Shown: positions 18,108-28,196, counted from the stretch's first letter. The stretch is DNA of 64,000 nt from Paludibacteraceae bacterium (GCA_028694215.1 JAQUTW010000003.1:1-64000); one strand, 5' to 3'. The notes: generated from the sequence alone by a model not told the origin. Numbers and translations are program-made.

Positions 18108-19646
18108 ATGTTAGTAAAAACATACGGAGCGGCAGTACAAGGAATTGATGCCACTCTGGTTACTATAGAAGTTAATGTATCGCAAGGAATTAAATTCTTT
18201 TTAGTCGGATTACCCGACAATGCCGTAAAAGAGAGTCACGAACGTATTATATCGGCGCTGCAATACAACAAAATTCCCATTCCACGCAAACAGGTCGTTA
18301 TCAATATGGCACCTGCCGATATTCGAAAAGAAGGCTCAGCTTACGACTTACCATTAGCCATAGGGATGCTGGCGGCAACAGAGATTGTTAATAATCAAGA
18401 CATTGACAAATATATTATTATGGGTGAGCTTTCACTTGATGGCACCTTAAAACCCATTAAAGGTGTACTCCCCATTGCCATAAAAGCACGCGAAGCCGGT
18501 TTCAAAGGTTTCATCCTTCCTAAAGAAAATAGTCGGGAAGCAGCTGTTGTAAACAACTTAGAAGTATTTGGTGTAGATAATATCAGTGATGTTGTAAAGT
18601 TTCTCAACCACGAAATAGAATTGGAAACAACGCAAGTGGATACCCGTAGCGAATTTCTTGAACACATGGAAACCTTTGACATTGACTTTGCCGATGTTAA
18701 AGGTCAGGAAAACGTGAAACGTGCTTTGGAAATCGCCGCCGCAGGAGGTCACAACATTATTATGATTGGAGCTCCCGGATCGGGCAAATCGATGATGGCA
18801 AAACGTCTGCCAACCATCCTGCCTCCTCTGACCTTACGCGAAGCACTCGAAACCACAAAAATACATTCTGTAGCAGGGAAAATAGACAGAAATACATCAC
18901 TTATGGCGCAACGCCCGTTTCGCAGTCCACACCACACCATATCCGATGTGGCATTAGTGGGTGGTGGCGCATTTCCACAACCCGGAGAGATATCGTTAGC
19001 TCACAATGGCGTTTTATTTCTTGACGAACTGCCTGAATTTAAACGTACAGTTTTGGAAGTAATGCGACAACCTTTGGAAGATCGAAAAATTACTATCTCA
19101 CGGGCAAAATTTTCAACAGAATATCCGGCAAGTTTTATGCTGGTCGCTGCCATGAATCCTTGTCCATGCGGTTATTATAACCATCCGACACGTGAATGTG
19201 TATGTGCACCCGGAGCAGTACAAAAATACCTGAGCCGAATTTCGGGACCTCTACTCGACCGCATTGATATTCATATAGAAATTGTCCCTGTACCATTCGA
19301 AAAAATGTCGGAATGTGGAACTACGGAAAGCAGTGCCACTATACGCGAACGCGTTATAAAAGCTCGGAAAATACAGGAAGAACGATTCAAAGATACTGAA
19401 ACGATACACTGCAATGCACAAATGACTTCAAAGATGCTCCACAAATATGCGATTATTGATACTTCAGGACAAGCTTTACTAAAAACCGCTATGTCTCGCA
19501 TGAATCTTTCGGCACGCGCTTACGACAGAATATTGAAAGTGTCGCGCACCATTGCTGACCTCGACAACAGCACCAACATACAGACACAACACCTTGCCGA
19601 AGCCATCAACTACCGCAACCTCGACAAAGAAGGATGGGCAGGGTAA
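18108..19646 (+). CDS. YifB/ComM family Mg-chelatase-like AAA ATPase
   Basis: GAPGSGKSMMAKRLPTILPPL, RPFRSPHHTISDVALVGGG, AMNPCPCGYY. Confidence 0.95.
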   Translation: MLVKTYGAAVQGIDATLVTIEVNVSQGIKFFLVGLPDNAVKESHERIISALQYNKIPIPRKQVVINMAPADIRKEGSAYDLPLAIGMLAATEIVNNQDIDKYIIMGELSLDGTLKPIKGVLPIAIKAREAGFKGFILPKENSREAAVVNNLEVFGVDNISDVVKFLNHEIELETTQVDTRSEFLEHMETFDIDFADVKGQENVKRALEIAAAGGHNIIMIGAPGSGKSMMAKRLPTILPPLTLREALETTKIHSVAGKIDRNTSLMAQRPFRSPHHTISDVALVGGGAFPQPGEISLAHNGVLFLDELPEFKRTVLEVMRQPLEDRKITISRAKFSTEYPASFMLVAAMNPCPCGYYNHPTRECVCAPGAVQKYLSRISGPLLDRIDIHIEIVPVPFEKMSECGTTESSATIRERVIKARKIQEERFKDTETIHCNAQMTSKMLHKYAIIDTSGQALLKTAMSRMNLSARAYDRILKVSRTIADLDNSTNIQTQHLAEAINYRNLDKEGWAG

Positions 19647-19745
19647 AAAAATCAGCCAATATAATGAGTTATTGAATACTTTTTTATCACGGAATACAAC
19701 AACAGGCTTTTCTTTAAAAAAATGCAAAAAAAAATCGCTTTTAAG

Positions 19746-19776
19746 TTGAAAACTTATTAGAAAAAAAGTATCTTTG
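19746..19776 (+). promoter_or_regulatory. Promoter of a short leader/small-ORF unit
   Basis: TTG (19746-19748) - N20 - TATCTTTG (19769-19776). Confidence 0.65.
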
Positions 19777-19797
19777 TAAATTATTTGTAACTTATTT

Positions 19798-19875
19798 ATG
19801 AGATTACATAAATCAAAAATAAAAAAGATGCCTCTTTTCGTAATGCCCCAAAGTGGACAGCACATAGGCGGCTAA
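19798..19875 (+). CDS. Candidate 25-aa small protein or leader peptide
   Basis: ATG..TAA encoding MRLHKSKIKKMPLFVMPQSGQHIGG, placed between a promoter and a terminator. Below the ORF-track cutoff. Confidence 0.4.
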   Translation: MRLHKSKIKKMPLFVMPQSGQHIGG

Positions 19876-19880
19876 AAATT

Positions 19881-19914
19881 AAGGGAATCGTATCAAGTAC
19901 GGTTCCCTTTTTTT
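19881..19914 (+). terminator. Rho-independent terminator/attenuator-like hairpin
   Basis: AAGGGAATCGTA-TCAAG-TACGGTTCCCTTTTTTT. Confidence 0.85.
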
Positions 19915-19969
19915 GTATCTTATTTTATGTAATTTAATTATTGATAATCAACAATATAACATAAAAAAC

Positions 19970-21373
19970 ATGGGAGGATTTTTTGGTACAATATCTAAAG
20001 GCGAATGTGCACACGACTTGTATTACGGTACAGACTACAATTCACATCTCGGTACACGACGTGGTGGTATAGTAACTTATGATGGCACCACTTTTCAACG
20101 CACTATACACAATTTAGAAAACGCTTACTTCAGAAGCAAATTTGAAAGTGATTTACCACGTTTCAAAGGAAAATCAGGAATTGGCGTCATCAGTGATACA
20201 GATTCACAACCCATTGTGTTAAAATCACATCATGGACGTTTTGCAATTACCACCGTAGCGCATATCCACAATTTGGACAACTTGGCACAAGAGATGATTC
20301 AAAAAGGAAAGCATTTCTCGGAATTTAGTTCCGGCAATATCAACCAAACCGAACTTATCTCTTTATTGGTGGATGAAGGCAACACCTTTGAAGAAGGAAT
20401 AGAACATCTGTTTAACAAAATACAAGGTTCCTGTTCATTATTATTATTAACCGAATTCGGTATTATTGCAGCACGCGACAAATTGGGAAGAACCCCGGTT
20501 ATTATCGCAAAAAAGGAAGGTGCCTATGCTGTATCCAGCGAACCTTGCGGATTTCCAAATCTTGGATTTGAAACCGAATATTTTCTCGGTCCCGGCGAAA
20601 TGGTACACATCACAGCCGATGGTTTCACACAACTGCGCAAGCCCAACAAAAAAATGCAGATTTGCTCATTTCTCTACGTCTATTACGGCTATCCCGTTTC
20701 CGACTATGAAAATATAAATGTTGACGAAGTACGTTACAAAGCCGGCTTCGAAAATGGCAAACAAGACACTACCGATGCTGATTTTATTTCTGCAATTCCG
20801 GATTCCGGTATCGGCTATGCTCTCGGCTATGCTGCCGGCAAAGGAATTCCATACAAACGTGCCATGATAAAATACACACCAACTTGGCCACGCAGTTTTA
20901 CTCCTGCAAATCAAAGCATGCGTAATTTAGTGGCAAAAATGAAGTTAATTCCAAACAAAACTTTGCTGCGAAACAAACGTGTCATTTTTAGTGATGATTC
21001 CATTGTACGCGGAACTCAACTCAAAGATAATGTGGAATTTTTATATGGTTACGGGGCAAAAGAAGTGCATATGCGCATTTCTGCGCCACCATTACTCTAT
21101 CCTTGTAAATTCATAGGATTTTCAGCGCAAAACTCAGATTTGGAACTTATAACACGTCGTATCATACAAGATTTGGAAGGTGATCATACAAAGCATTTGG
21201 ATTTATACCAGAATCCATGTACCACCGAACATTGTGCAATGGTGGATTGTATGCGCAAACGTTTCAATCTGACATCTCTGAAATTTAACACGATAGAAGG
21301 ACTTGTAAAAGCCATCGGGCTGCCAAAAGAACAAATCTGTACGCATTGTTTTGACGGCAGCAGCTATTTTTAA
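19970..21373 (+). CDS. Amidophosphoribosyltransferase (PurF)-like protein without the N-terminal catalytic Cys
   Basis: PRPP loop VIFSDDSIVRGTQL; C-terminal ICTHCFDG; N-terminus MGGFFGTISKGE where PurF has (M)CGI.G. Confidence 0.85.
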   Translation: MGGFFGTISKGECAHDLYYGTDYNSHLGTRRGGIVTYDGTTFQRTIHNLENAYFRSKFESDLPRFKGKSGIGVISDTDSQPIVLKSHHGRFAITTVAHIHNLDNLAQEMIQKGKHFSEFSSGNINQTELISLLVDEGNTFEEGIEHLFNKIQGSCSLLLLTEFGIIAARDKLGRTPVIIAKKEGAYAVSSEPCGFPNLGFETEYFLGPGEMVHITADGFTQLRKPNKKMQICSFLYVYYGYPVSDYENINVDEVRYKAGFENGKQDTTDADFISAIPDSGIGYALGYAAGKGIPYKRAMIKYTPTWPRSFTPANQSMRNLVAKMKLIPNKTLLRNKRVIFSDDSIVRGTQLKDNVEFLYGYGAKEVHMRISAPPLLYPCKFIGFSAQNSDLELITRRIIQDLEGDHTKHLDLYQNPCTTEHCAMVDCMRKRFNLTSLKFNTIEGLVKAIGLPKEQICTHCFDGSSYF

Positions 21374-21470
21374 TATTATCACAAAAATTATCATAAACAG
21401 TTTCAGCACACGAAATAGAGCAAAAATGAAAATAAAAAGCAATAAGTCGCTTTTTATCAAGAAAAAAGTA

Positions 21471-21478
21471 TAACTTTG
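21471..21478 (+). promoter_or_regulatory. -7 element TAACTTTG upstream of tig
   Basis: TAnnTTTG match. Confidence 0.5.
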
Positions 21479-21534
21479 CAAGCTCATTCAAAACAGAATT
21501 AACAATTATAACAAATAATTATAACAAACTGATT

Positions 21535-22893
21535 ATGAACATTGTACGCAAAGATGTAGATGCCATAAACACAACCATTGGCATTCAAATTTCCAAAGTC
21601 GATTACGAAGAGAAAGCCGAAAAACAACTCAAAGAATATCGTAAAAAAGCGAATATCCCGGGATTTCGTCCGGGAATGGTGCCTATCGGATTAATCAAAA
21701 AAATGTATGGCAAAGCCATTATGGCAGAGGAAATCAACAAAATCATCTCCGACTCATTGATGAATTACATCAAAGAAAATAATTTGGATATTTTGGGTGA
21801 ACCATTGCCAAACGAAACAGATCAAAAACCTATTAATTTTGATACCGACGAAGAGTTTGAATTTTTATTCGATTTAGCACTTGCACCTGAATTTGATATA
21901 GAATTAAGCAAAAAAGATAAAGTTAAATATTACGACATCACCGTTACTGATGAAATGATTGATAATCAAATCAAATCATACGCAGGACGTTTTGGCAAAT
22001 ATGAACAAAAAGACACAGCAGAAGAAAAAGATATGCTGAAAGGCGAATTGGCTGAACTCAACGCCGACAAAAAACCAAAAACAGATGGTATTCACGTAAC
22101 AGATGCCGTATTATCTGCTGATAGAATGATTGATGCACAAAAAGCATTATTCGTTAATGCCAAAAAAGGCGACACCATCATTTTTAATCCGAAAGAAGCA
22201 TTCAACAGTAGCGAAATTGAAATTTCGTCATTAATGAAAATTTCTAAAGAAGCCACTAAAAATCTTACCTCCGATTTCTCATTTACAATACAAAGCATAA
22301 CACGCTATGCCGAAGCAGATATTGACCAATCGTTGTTCGACAAAGTATTAGGTGAAGGCAAAGTGAAAGACGAAGCCGAATTCCGTGCCAAAGTGGCAGA
22401 AGGAATCAAAGACTCGTACATAGCCGACAGTGAATATAAATTTGGTATGGATACAAAAGACGCAATTTTGAAAAAAATTGAAAATGTAGTGTTCCCCGAA
22501 GCTTTTCTGAAACGTTGGGTTTTGGCCACCAATACAAACTTGACGAAAGAAACCGTTGAAAAAGATTTCCACTTGATGTTGGACGATTTAAAATGGTATC
22601 TCGTTAAAAACAAATTAGCCAAAAAATACGAATGTAAAGTAGAAAAAGATGACATTAATGCTTACGCCAAAAAAATTGCTAAGATACAATTTGCCCAATA
22701 TGGCATGATTAATGTTCCTGACGATATTTTAGAAAACTATGCACAAGAAACGCTGAAGAAAGAAGATGCTGTCAAAAACATGATTGAAAAAATCATCGAA
22801 GAAAAAGTTTTGGCAAAAGTAAAAGAAGCTATCAAACTGGATACAAAAGCCATTTCTTATGAAGATTTCAATAAGATGTTCGAAGAAAAATAA
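21535..22893 (+). CDS. tig: Trigger factor
   Basis: KQLKEYRKKANIPGFRPGMVPIGLIKKMYGKAIMAEEINKI. Confidence 0.93.
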   Translation: MNIVRKDVDAINTTIGIQISKVDYEEKAEKQLKEYRKKANIPGFRPGMVPIGLIKKMYGKAIMAEEINKIISDSLMNYIKENNLDILGEPLPNETDQKPINFDTDEEFEFLFDLALAPEFDIELSKKDKVKYYDITVTDEMIDNQIKSYAGRFGKYEQKDTAEEKDMLKGELAELNADKKPKTDGIHVTDAVLSADRMIDAQKALFVNAKKGDTIIFNPKEAFNSSEIEISSLMKISKEATKNLTSDFSFTIQSITRYAEADIDQSLFDKVLGEGKVKDEAEFRAKVAEGIKDSYIADSEYKFGMDTKDAILKKIENVVFPEAFLKRWVLATNTNLTKETVEKDFHLMLDDLKWYLVKNKLAKKYECKVEKDDINAYAKKIAKIQFAQYGMINVPDDILENYAQETLKKEDAVKNMIEKIIEEKVLAKVKEAIKLDTKAISYEDFNKMFEEK

Positions 22894-22914
22894 ATAAAAA
22901 ACTTTTATTATAAA

Positions 22915-22949
22915 AAAGACGGATGCAAATACTGCATCCGTTTTTTTTT
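22915..22949. terminator. Bidirectional terminator between tig and pth
   Basis: ACGGATGCA-AATAC-TGCATCCGT with flanking A and T tracts. Confidence 0.85.
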
Positions 22950-22950
22950 A

Positions 22951-23514
22951 CTATTTATTATTGTACAAATTCATAGTAGTTTGAATTCCTGACAAGCAAA
23001 AAGATTTTATCATTTCTACTGCCTGCCCTACCCTTTGAGGAAAAATCTTTTGTTCCTCGTCCGTCAAATGTCCTAAAACATAAGTCACTTGCCCGCCACG
23101 AGGGTAATTGTTGCCAATGCCAAAGCGCAATCGTGCATAATTTTGGGTTCCAAGTGTTTCCTCTATGTGACGCAAACCATTATGTCCGGCATTGCTGCCA
23201 TTTGCTTTCAGGCGCAAGGCTCCAAATGGCAAAGCCACATCATCAACAATTACCAAAACCTGCTCCAACGGTATTTTTTCCTGCTGCATCCAATAGCGAA
23301 TGGCATTACCGCTTAAATTCATAAACGTAGAAGGCTTTAACAAAATCAGTTCATGCCCTTTCAAACGACACTGAGCTAACGCGCCATAACGTTTGTCGGC
23401 AAAAACAACATTGGACGCCTCTGCAAAAGCGTCCAATGTTTCAAATCCCATATTATGACGGGTATGAGCATATTCTTCACCAATATTGCCCAATCCGACA
23501 ATTAAATACTTCAT
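22951..23514 (-). CDS. pth: Peptidyl-tRNA hydrolase
   Basis: [48 protein letters not shown]. Confidence 0.96.
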   Translation of the reverse strand: MKYLIVGLGNIGEEYAHTRHNMGFETLDAFAEASNVVFADKRYGALAQCRLKGHELILLKPSTFMNLSGNAIRYWMQQEKIPLEQVLVIVDDVALPFGALRLKANGSNAGHNGLRHIEETLGTQNYARLRFGIGNNYPRGGQVTYVLGHLTDEEQKIFPQRVGQAVEMIKSFCLSGIQTTMNLYNNK

Positions 23515-23522
23515 TGTTCAAT

Positions 23523-24137
23523 TTATTCTGCTGCAGGAGTTGATTCTGCTGCTGCAGGAGTTGCTGCAGCAACTGGTTCTTCCATACCGCGTGCTACACG
23601 AGTTGTTTTAACAGAGCAAATTACACAATCAGGCGCATTCAAAAATTCTAATTTATCTATTTTCATAGATTTAACTTGTATTGTCTTGCCAAGTTCCAAA
23701 TTCTCTACATTAATCGTAATTAATTCTGGAATATCTTTGTGTAAAGCTTTAACTTTCAACTTACGCATTTCGAGACCTAATTTACCACCAGCCCGTACAC
23801 CGACAGCTAACCCCTCCAATTTAACAGGCACTTCCATTACAATCGGTTTGTCATCGGAAACTTCCAAAAAGTCGATATGCAAAATTCTATCCGAAACAGG
23901 ATGAAACTGAATTTCTTTTAAAATTGCTTCGGTAGTTTTGCCGTCAATATTTAAATTGACAACATAAATATTGGGCGTATAAATCAATTTCCTCAAATCT
24001 GATTCTTTTACCTCAAAATACATACTATGTTCTCCGCCATAAATAACGCAGGGAACTAATTCGTTGGCACGTGCAGCCTTACTGCTTTTTTTTCCAAGAG
24101 TTGTTCTTTTAACTCCTTCAAGTTCAAATGTTTTCAT
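23523..24137 (-). CDS. rplY: 50S ribosomal protein L25/Ctc with Ala-rich tail
   Basis: N-terminal L25 domain NELVPCVIYGG; C-terminal TL5-like domain; tail EEPVAAATPAAAESTPAAE. Confidence 0.92.
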   Translation of the reverse strand: MKTFELEGVKRTTLGKKSSKAARANELVPCVIYGGEHSMYFEVKESDLRKLIYTPNIYVVNLNIDGKTTEAILKEIQFHPVSDRILHIDFLEVSDDKPIVMEVPVKLEGLAVGVRAGGKLGLEMRKLKVKALHKDIPELITINVENLELGKTIQVKSMKIDKLEFLNAPDCVICSVKTTRVARGMEEPVAAATPAAAESTPAAE

Positions 24138-24223
24138 TGTTTTAATTTTTTGTGTTACTCAAAATTTAAGCTTTTATAATGGCTCAATTTCCCATCACAC
24201 GGATGCTTCCGTGAAAAGCGATG

Positions 24224-24231
24224 CAAAGGTA
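24224..24231 (-). promoter_or_regulatory. rplY -7 element (TACCTTTG on minus)
   Basis: Plus-strand CAAAGGTA. Confidence 0.55.
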
Positions 24232-24311
24232 CATATTTTTCCCGATAATACAAAATGCCTCGTTCACAAAAAACAAAAAAATACAACAAAACATTTCTTA
24301 CATAAATAAAG

Positions 24312-24342
24312 TTGGCTTAATAAGACATTTTTATTACCTTTG
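24312..24342 (+). promoter_or_regulatory. glyS promoter
   Basis: TTG (24312) - N20 - TACCTTTG (24335-24342). Confidence 0.65.
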
Positions 24343-24364
24343 CAAGTCGAAAAAAACAAGTATT

Positions 24365-25912
24365 ATGGCTTCACAAGAAGAGGTTTTTAAAAAAATCATA
24401 GCTCATTGTAAAGAATATGGGTTTGTTTTTCCGTCAAGCGAAATTTATGACGGATTAGCCGCCGTATACGATTACGGTCAAAATGGTGTAGAACTAAAAA
24501 ACAATATCAAAAAATATTGGTGGGACAGTATGATTCTGCTACACGAAAACATTGTTGGTATTGATGCTGCCATTTTTATGCACCCTACCATATGGAAAGC
24601 GTCAGGGCATGTCGATGCGTTCAACGACCCGCTTATTGATAACAAGGATAGCAAAAAGCGCTACCGTGCAGATGTGCTTATTGAAGAACAATTGGCAAAA
24701 TATGATGACAAAATTGCTAAAGAAGTAGAAAAAGCAGCCAAAAAATTTGGTGAATCATTTGATGCCGAACTTTATAAAACAACAAATCCACGCGTATTAG
24801 AACACACTGCCAAACGCAATGCCTTACACGAACGTTTTGCCAAAGCGATGAATGGCAACGACCTAAATGAGTTGAAAGAAATTATCATTGACGAAGGAAT
24901 TGTGTGCCCTATCAGTGGTACAAAAAATTGGACAGATGTACGTCAGTTTAATTTAATGTTCTCAACAGAAATGGGTTCTACATCAGACAGTTCAATGAAA
25001 ATATATTTGCGTCCGGAAACAGCACAGGGCATTTTTGTCAATTATCTGAATGTTCAAAAAACCGGTCGCATGAAGATTCCATTTGGTATAGCTCAAATTG
25101 GGAAAGCTTTCCGTAACGAAATTGTAGCACGTCAATTTATTTTCCGTATGCGTGAATTTGAACAGATGGAAATGCAGTTTTTTGTAAAACCGGGAGACGA
25201 AATGCAATGGTTCGATCATTGGAAAGCATTCCGTTTGAAATGGCATAAAGCACTTGGTTTAGGAGATCAGAAATACCGCTTTCACGACCACGAGAAATTG
25301 GCACATTATGCAAATGCTGCCACCGACATTGAGTTTGAAATGCCGTTTGGATTTAAAGAAGTGGAAGGAATCCACAGTCGTACCAATTTTGATTTAAGCC
25401 AACATGCAAAATTTTCCGGCAAAAAAATAGAATATTTTGATCCGGAAACAAATCAATCCTACACACCATATGTCATAGAAACGTCTATTGGCGTTGATCG
25501 TATGTTCTTGTCCATCATTTGTTCTTCCTATTGCGAAGAAACTTTGGATAATGGAGAAAGTCGTGTAGTATTAAAATTACCACAAGTTTTGGCACCCATC
25601 AAAGCCTGTATAATGCCGCTTGTTAAAAAAGACGGTCTGCCGGAAAAAGCACGCGAAATAATGAACAGTTTGAAATTTGATTTCAAATGCGCATACGATG
25701 AAAAAGATTCTATTGGAAAACGCTACCGTCGGCAAGATGCTATTGGTACTCCATTTTGCATTACCATCGATCATCAAACTTTGGAAGACAACTGTGTTAC
25801 TGTACGATACCGCGATACCATGCAACAAGAGCGCGTTTCCATAGACACATTGCATCACATGATAAGTGATGCTGTAAATATGAAGAACTTATTTAAAAAA
25901 ATTGTTTCTTAA
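24365..25912 (+). CDS. glyS: Glycyl-tRNA synthetase (single-chain type)
   Basis: YGFVFPSSEIYDGLAAVYDYGQNGVELK, RPETAQGIFVNY. ATG 24365 preferred over 24221. Confidence 0.95.
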   Translation: MASQEEVFKKIIAHCKEYGFVFPSSEIYDGLAAVYDYGQNGVELKNNIKKYWWDSMILLHENIVGIDAAIFMHPTIWKASGHVDAFNDPLIDNKDSKKRYRADVLIEEQLAKYDDKIAKEVEKAAKKFGESFDAELYKTTNPRVLEHTAKRNALHERFAKAMNGNDLNELKEIIIDEGIVCPISGTKNWTDVRQFNLMFSTEMGSTSDSSMKIYLRPETAQGIFVNYLNVQKTGRMKIPFGIAQIGKAFRNEIVARQFIFRMREFEQMEMQFFVKPGDEMQWFDHWKAFRLKWHKALGLGDQKYRFHDHEKLAHYANAATDIEFEMPFGFKEVEGIHSRTNFDLSQHAKFSGKKIEYFDPETNQSYTPYVIETSIGVDRMFLSIICSSYCEETLDNGESRVVLKLPQVLAPIKACIMPLVKKDGLPEKAREIMNSLKFDFKCAYDEKDSIGKRYRRQDAIGTPFCITIDHQTLEDNCVTVRYRDTMQQERVSIDTLHHMISDAVNMKNLFKKIVS

Positions 25913-25921
25913 TAATAAGAA

Positions 25922-25954
25922 AGCTATTGATTTTTGGTCAATAGTTTTTTTTTG
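25922..25954 (+). terminator. Terminator after glyS
   Basis: CTATTGA-TTTTTGG-TCAATAG-T8. Confidence 0.8.
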
Positions 25955-25979
25955 TCTAATACTAAAAACTTTCTGACAA

Positions 25980-26639
25980 ATGCAGATTCGTAATCTTTCT
26001 GATGAAAATTCGTTATTAAATCAGTTTATCAAAGAAATCCGTGATGTCACTATTCAAAAAGACAGTATGCGGTTTAGGTGTAATGTCGAACGAATCGGGG
26101 AAATAATGGCTTACGAAATAAGTAAAACATTCCCTTATCAATGCGAAACAGTAACAACACCACTTGGAACAACAGAGCTCAACACCTTTAACACACAAGT
26201 TGTTATTGCCTCTATCTTAAGAGCAGGATTACCTTTTCATAATGGTATGTTACATTATTTAGACAACGCCGGTAATGCGTTTGTATCTGCTTTCCGACGA
26301 TACACCGATGATAATCACGAGAAATTCGATGTACATGTCGAATATATTGCATCACCGGACCTGACCGACAAAACATTGCTACTATGCGACCCCATGTTAG
26401 CAACGGGTGGATCTATGGAACTGGCATACAAAGCATTAATGAGTAAAGGAAAGCCCAAACGTATTCATATTGCCTCCATCATAGCCAGCCAGCCGGCAAT
26501 TGATTTCCTCCAAAACTATTTTCAGGACACAGACACTATCATTTGGACGGCAGCTATTGATCCCAAGCTAAACGAACATGCATATATTGTTCCCGGTTTA
26601 GGTGACGCCGGCGATTTGGCTTTTGGAGAAAAAATATAA
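25980..26639 (+). CDS. upp: Uracil phosphoribosyltransferase
   Basis: ILRAGLPFHNGMLHYLDNAGNAF and LLCDPMLATGGSMELAYKAL. Confidence 0.92.
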   Translation: MQIRNLSDENSLLNQFIKEIRDVTIQKDSMRFRCNVERIGEIMAYEISKTFPYQCETVTTPLGTTELNTFNTQVVIASILRAGLPFHNGMLHYLDNAGNAFVSAFRRYTDDNHEKFDVHVEYIASPDLTDKTLLLCDPMLATGGSMELAYKALMSKGKPKRIHIASIIASQPAIDFLQNYFQDTDTIIWTAAIDPKLNEHAYIVPGLGDAGDLAFGEKI

Positions 26640-26727
26640 ATAATTCACATAAGAAATGGGATAATGCATACGGTCTTGAGGCTTCAGCTCCAAGATGTAA
26701 CACCTTTTTTGAGGGGCAAATGAAAGA

Positions 26728-26759
26728 TTTGCTTATTTGAATAAAAACAAGTACTTTTG
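26728..26759 (+). promoter_or_regulatory. efp promoter
   Basis: TTTG (26728-26731) - N20 - TACTTTTG (26752-26759). Confidence 0.6.
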
Positions 26760-26806
26760 TGCCCTCAAATAACTCAATTATATTAACATAATAAAATTAG
26801 AACAAG

Positions 26807-27370
26807 ATGATTAATTCTCAAGACGTAAAAAACGGAATGTGTATCCGCATGGATGGCAAGCTTTATTTTGTAATTGAATTTCTACATGTAAAACCAGGTA
26901 AAGGAAATACCATTATGCGTGTTAAATTGAAAGATGTAGTTTCCGGTTTGGTCCTTGAACGTCGCTTTAATATTGGGGAAAAATTGGAAGATGTACGGGT
27001 AGAACGCCGTCAATATCAATATCTATACAAAGAAGGTGAAGATTTTATGTTTATGGATCAGGAAACTTTTGACCAAATTCCTATCCCTAAAGAAAAAATT
27101 ATAGGCGTAGATTTTCTGAATGAAGGCTTTGTTGTAGATGTAGTATTCGATGCATCATCAGAAACAGTACTTTATGCAGAGCTTCCAACCAAGGTAGAAT
27201 TAACCATAACTTATACAGAGCCAGGATTAAAAGGAGATACTGCTACCAACACCTTAAAACCGGCAACGCTCGAAAACGGAGCTACCGTACGTGTACCGCT
27301 CTTCATCAATACCGGCGAACGTATCAGAGTTGATACTCGCGACGGCTCATACATAGAACGAGCGAAATAA
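26807..27370 (+). CDS. efp: Elongation factor P
   Basis: FLHVKPGKGNTIMRVKLKDVVSG and GDTATNTLKPATLENGATVRVPLFINTGERIRVDTRDGSYIERA. Confidence 0.97.
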   Translation: MINSQDVKNGMCIRMDGKLYFVIEFLHVKPGKGNTIMRVKLKDVVSGLVLERRFNIGEKLEDVRVERRQYQYLYKEGEDFMFMDQETFDQIPIPKEKIIGVDFLNEGFVVDVVFDASSETVLYAELPTKVELTITYTEPGLKGDTATNTLKPATLENGATVRVPLFINTGERIRVDTRDGSYIERAK

Positions 27371-27388
27371 TTTTTACAAAATAATTTG

Positions 27389-27419
27389 AAACGCTCCATT
27401 TTTTTTTGGAGCGTTTTTT
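27389..27419 (+). terminator. Terminator after efp
   Basis: AACGCTCCA-T8-TGGAGCGTTTTTT. Confidence 0.85.
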
Positions 27420-27443
27420 GTCTATCAACTAAAAAATAACAAA

Positions 27444-28196
27444 ATGAAACGATTTTTCTTTTTTAACTTATTCTTTTTGTGCGCGTTATCCATGTTTGCC
27501 TTTCGTGTACAAGATGAAAAAACCAATGCGTGGGCAACTTATTACACCACAGCCGGCTATGAGCGTTCTTTAACCAACGGATGGGCATCCAGTAATGTAC
27601 AAACCGACAAAAACGGAATTTATTTTATGCCATTTAAATTAGATGGCGATTTCCTGACATCACAATTATTTGATGCACAGAATAATGCGTTGGCAATCAT
27701 CATGGAAATATACATGCCCTCCGGTGGCGTAAAACAATGTAAGTTATTAGGTTTAAATTCTGACAGTGCTGTGGTCGAAACTTTAAATGTAACATTAAAT
27801 GGAGGAGACTTTACGTCCGGCGAAAACAAATATTTTAATGAAGCAGTTTTCGTTTTTGAAAATAAGAATCGGGACATTCGCCGCGTACGTTTCGAATATG
27901 GCAATGATATAGGTTCGACACAATATGTACGTATGCAATGGTTTGAAATTCGCGACACCACATTTATTCCTACAAATGTGGCAACCACCACAACCAAACA
28001 GTTGCAAGTTTATAAAAAAGCAGAATTCCTTATTGTATCAGATGTAACCGATGGAACAACCATTGAACTTTATACAACTATAGGCAAAAATGTTATGCAA
28101 AAACCACTTTATAACGGCATGATTTCGGTAGCTACACTGCCCAAAGGTATTTACATAGTTCGAGCAGGTAAAATGATAACAAAAATAGCTCTATAA
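27444..28196 (+). CDS. Secreted hypothetical protein with T9SS-like C-terminal domain
   Basis: Signal peptide; C-terminal TTIELYTTIGKNVMQKPL...LPKGIYIVRAGKMITKIAL. Confidence 0.6.
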   Translation: MKRFFFFNLFFLCALSMFAFRVQDEKTNAWATYYTTAGYERSLTNGWASSNVQTDKNGIYFMPFKLDGDFLTSQLFDAQNNALAIIMEIYMPSGGVKQCKLLGLNSDSAVVETLNVTLNGGDFTSGENKYFNEAVFVFENKNRDIRRVRFEYGNDIGSTQYVRMQWFEIRDTTFIPTNVATTTTKQLQVYKKAEFLIVSDVTDGTTIELYTTIGKNVMQKPLYNGMISVATLPKGIYIVRAGKMITKIAL

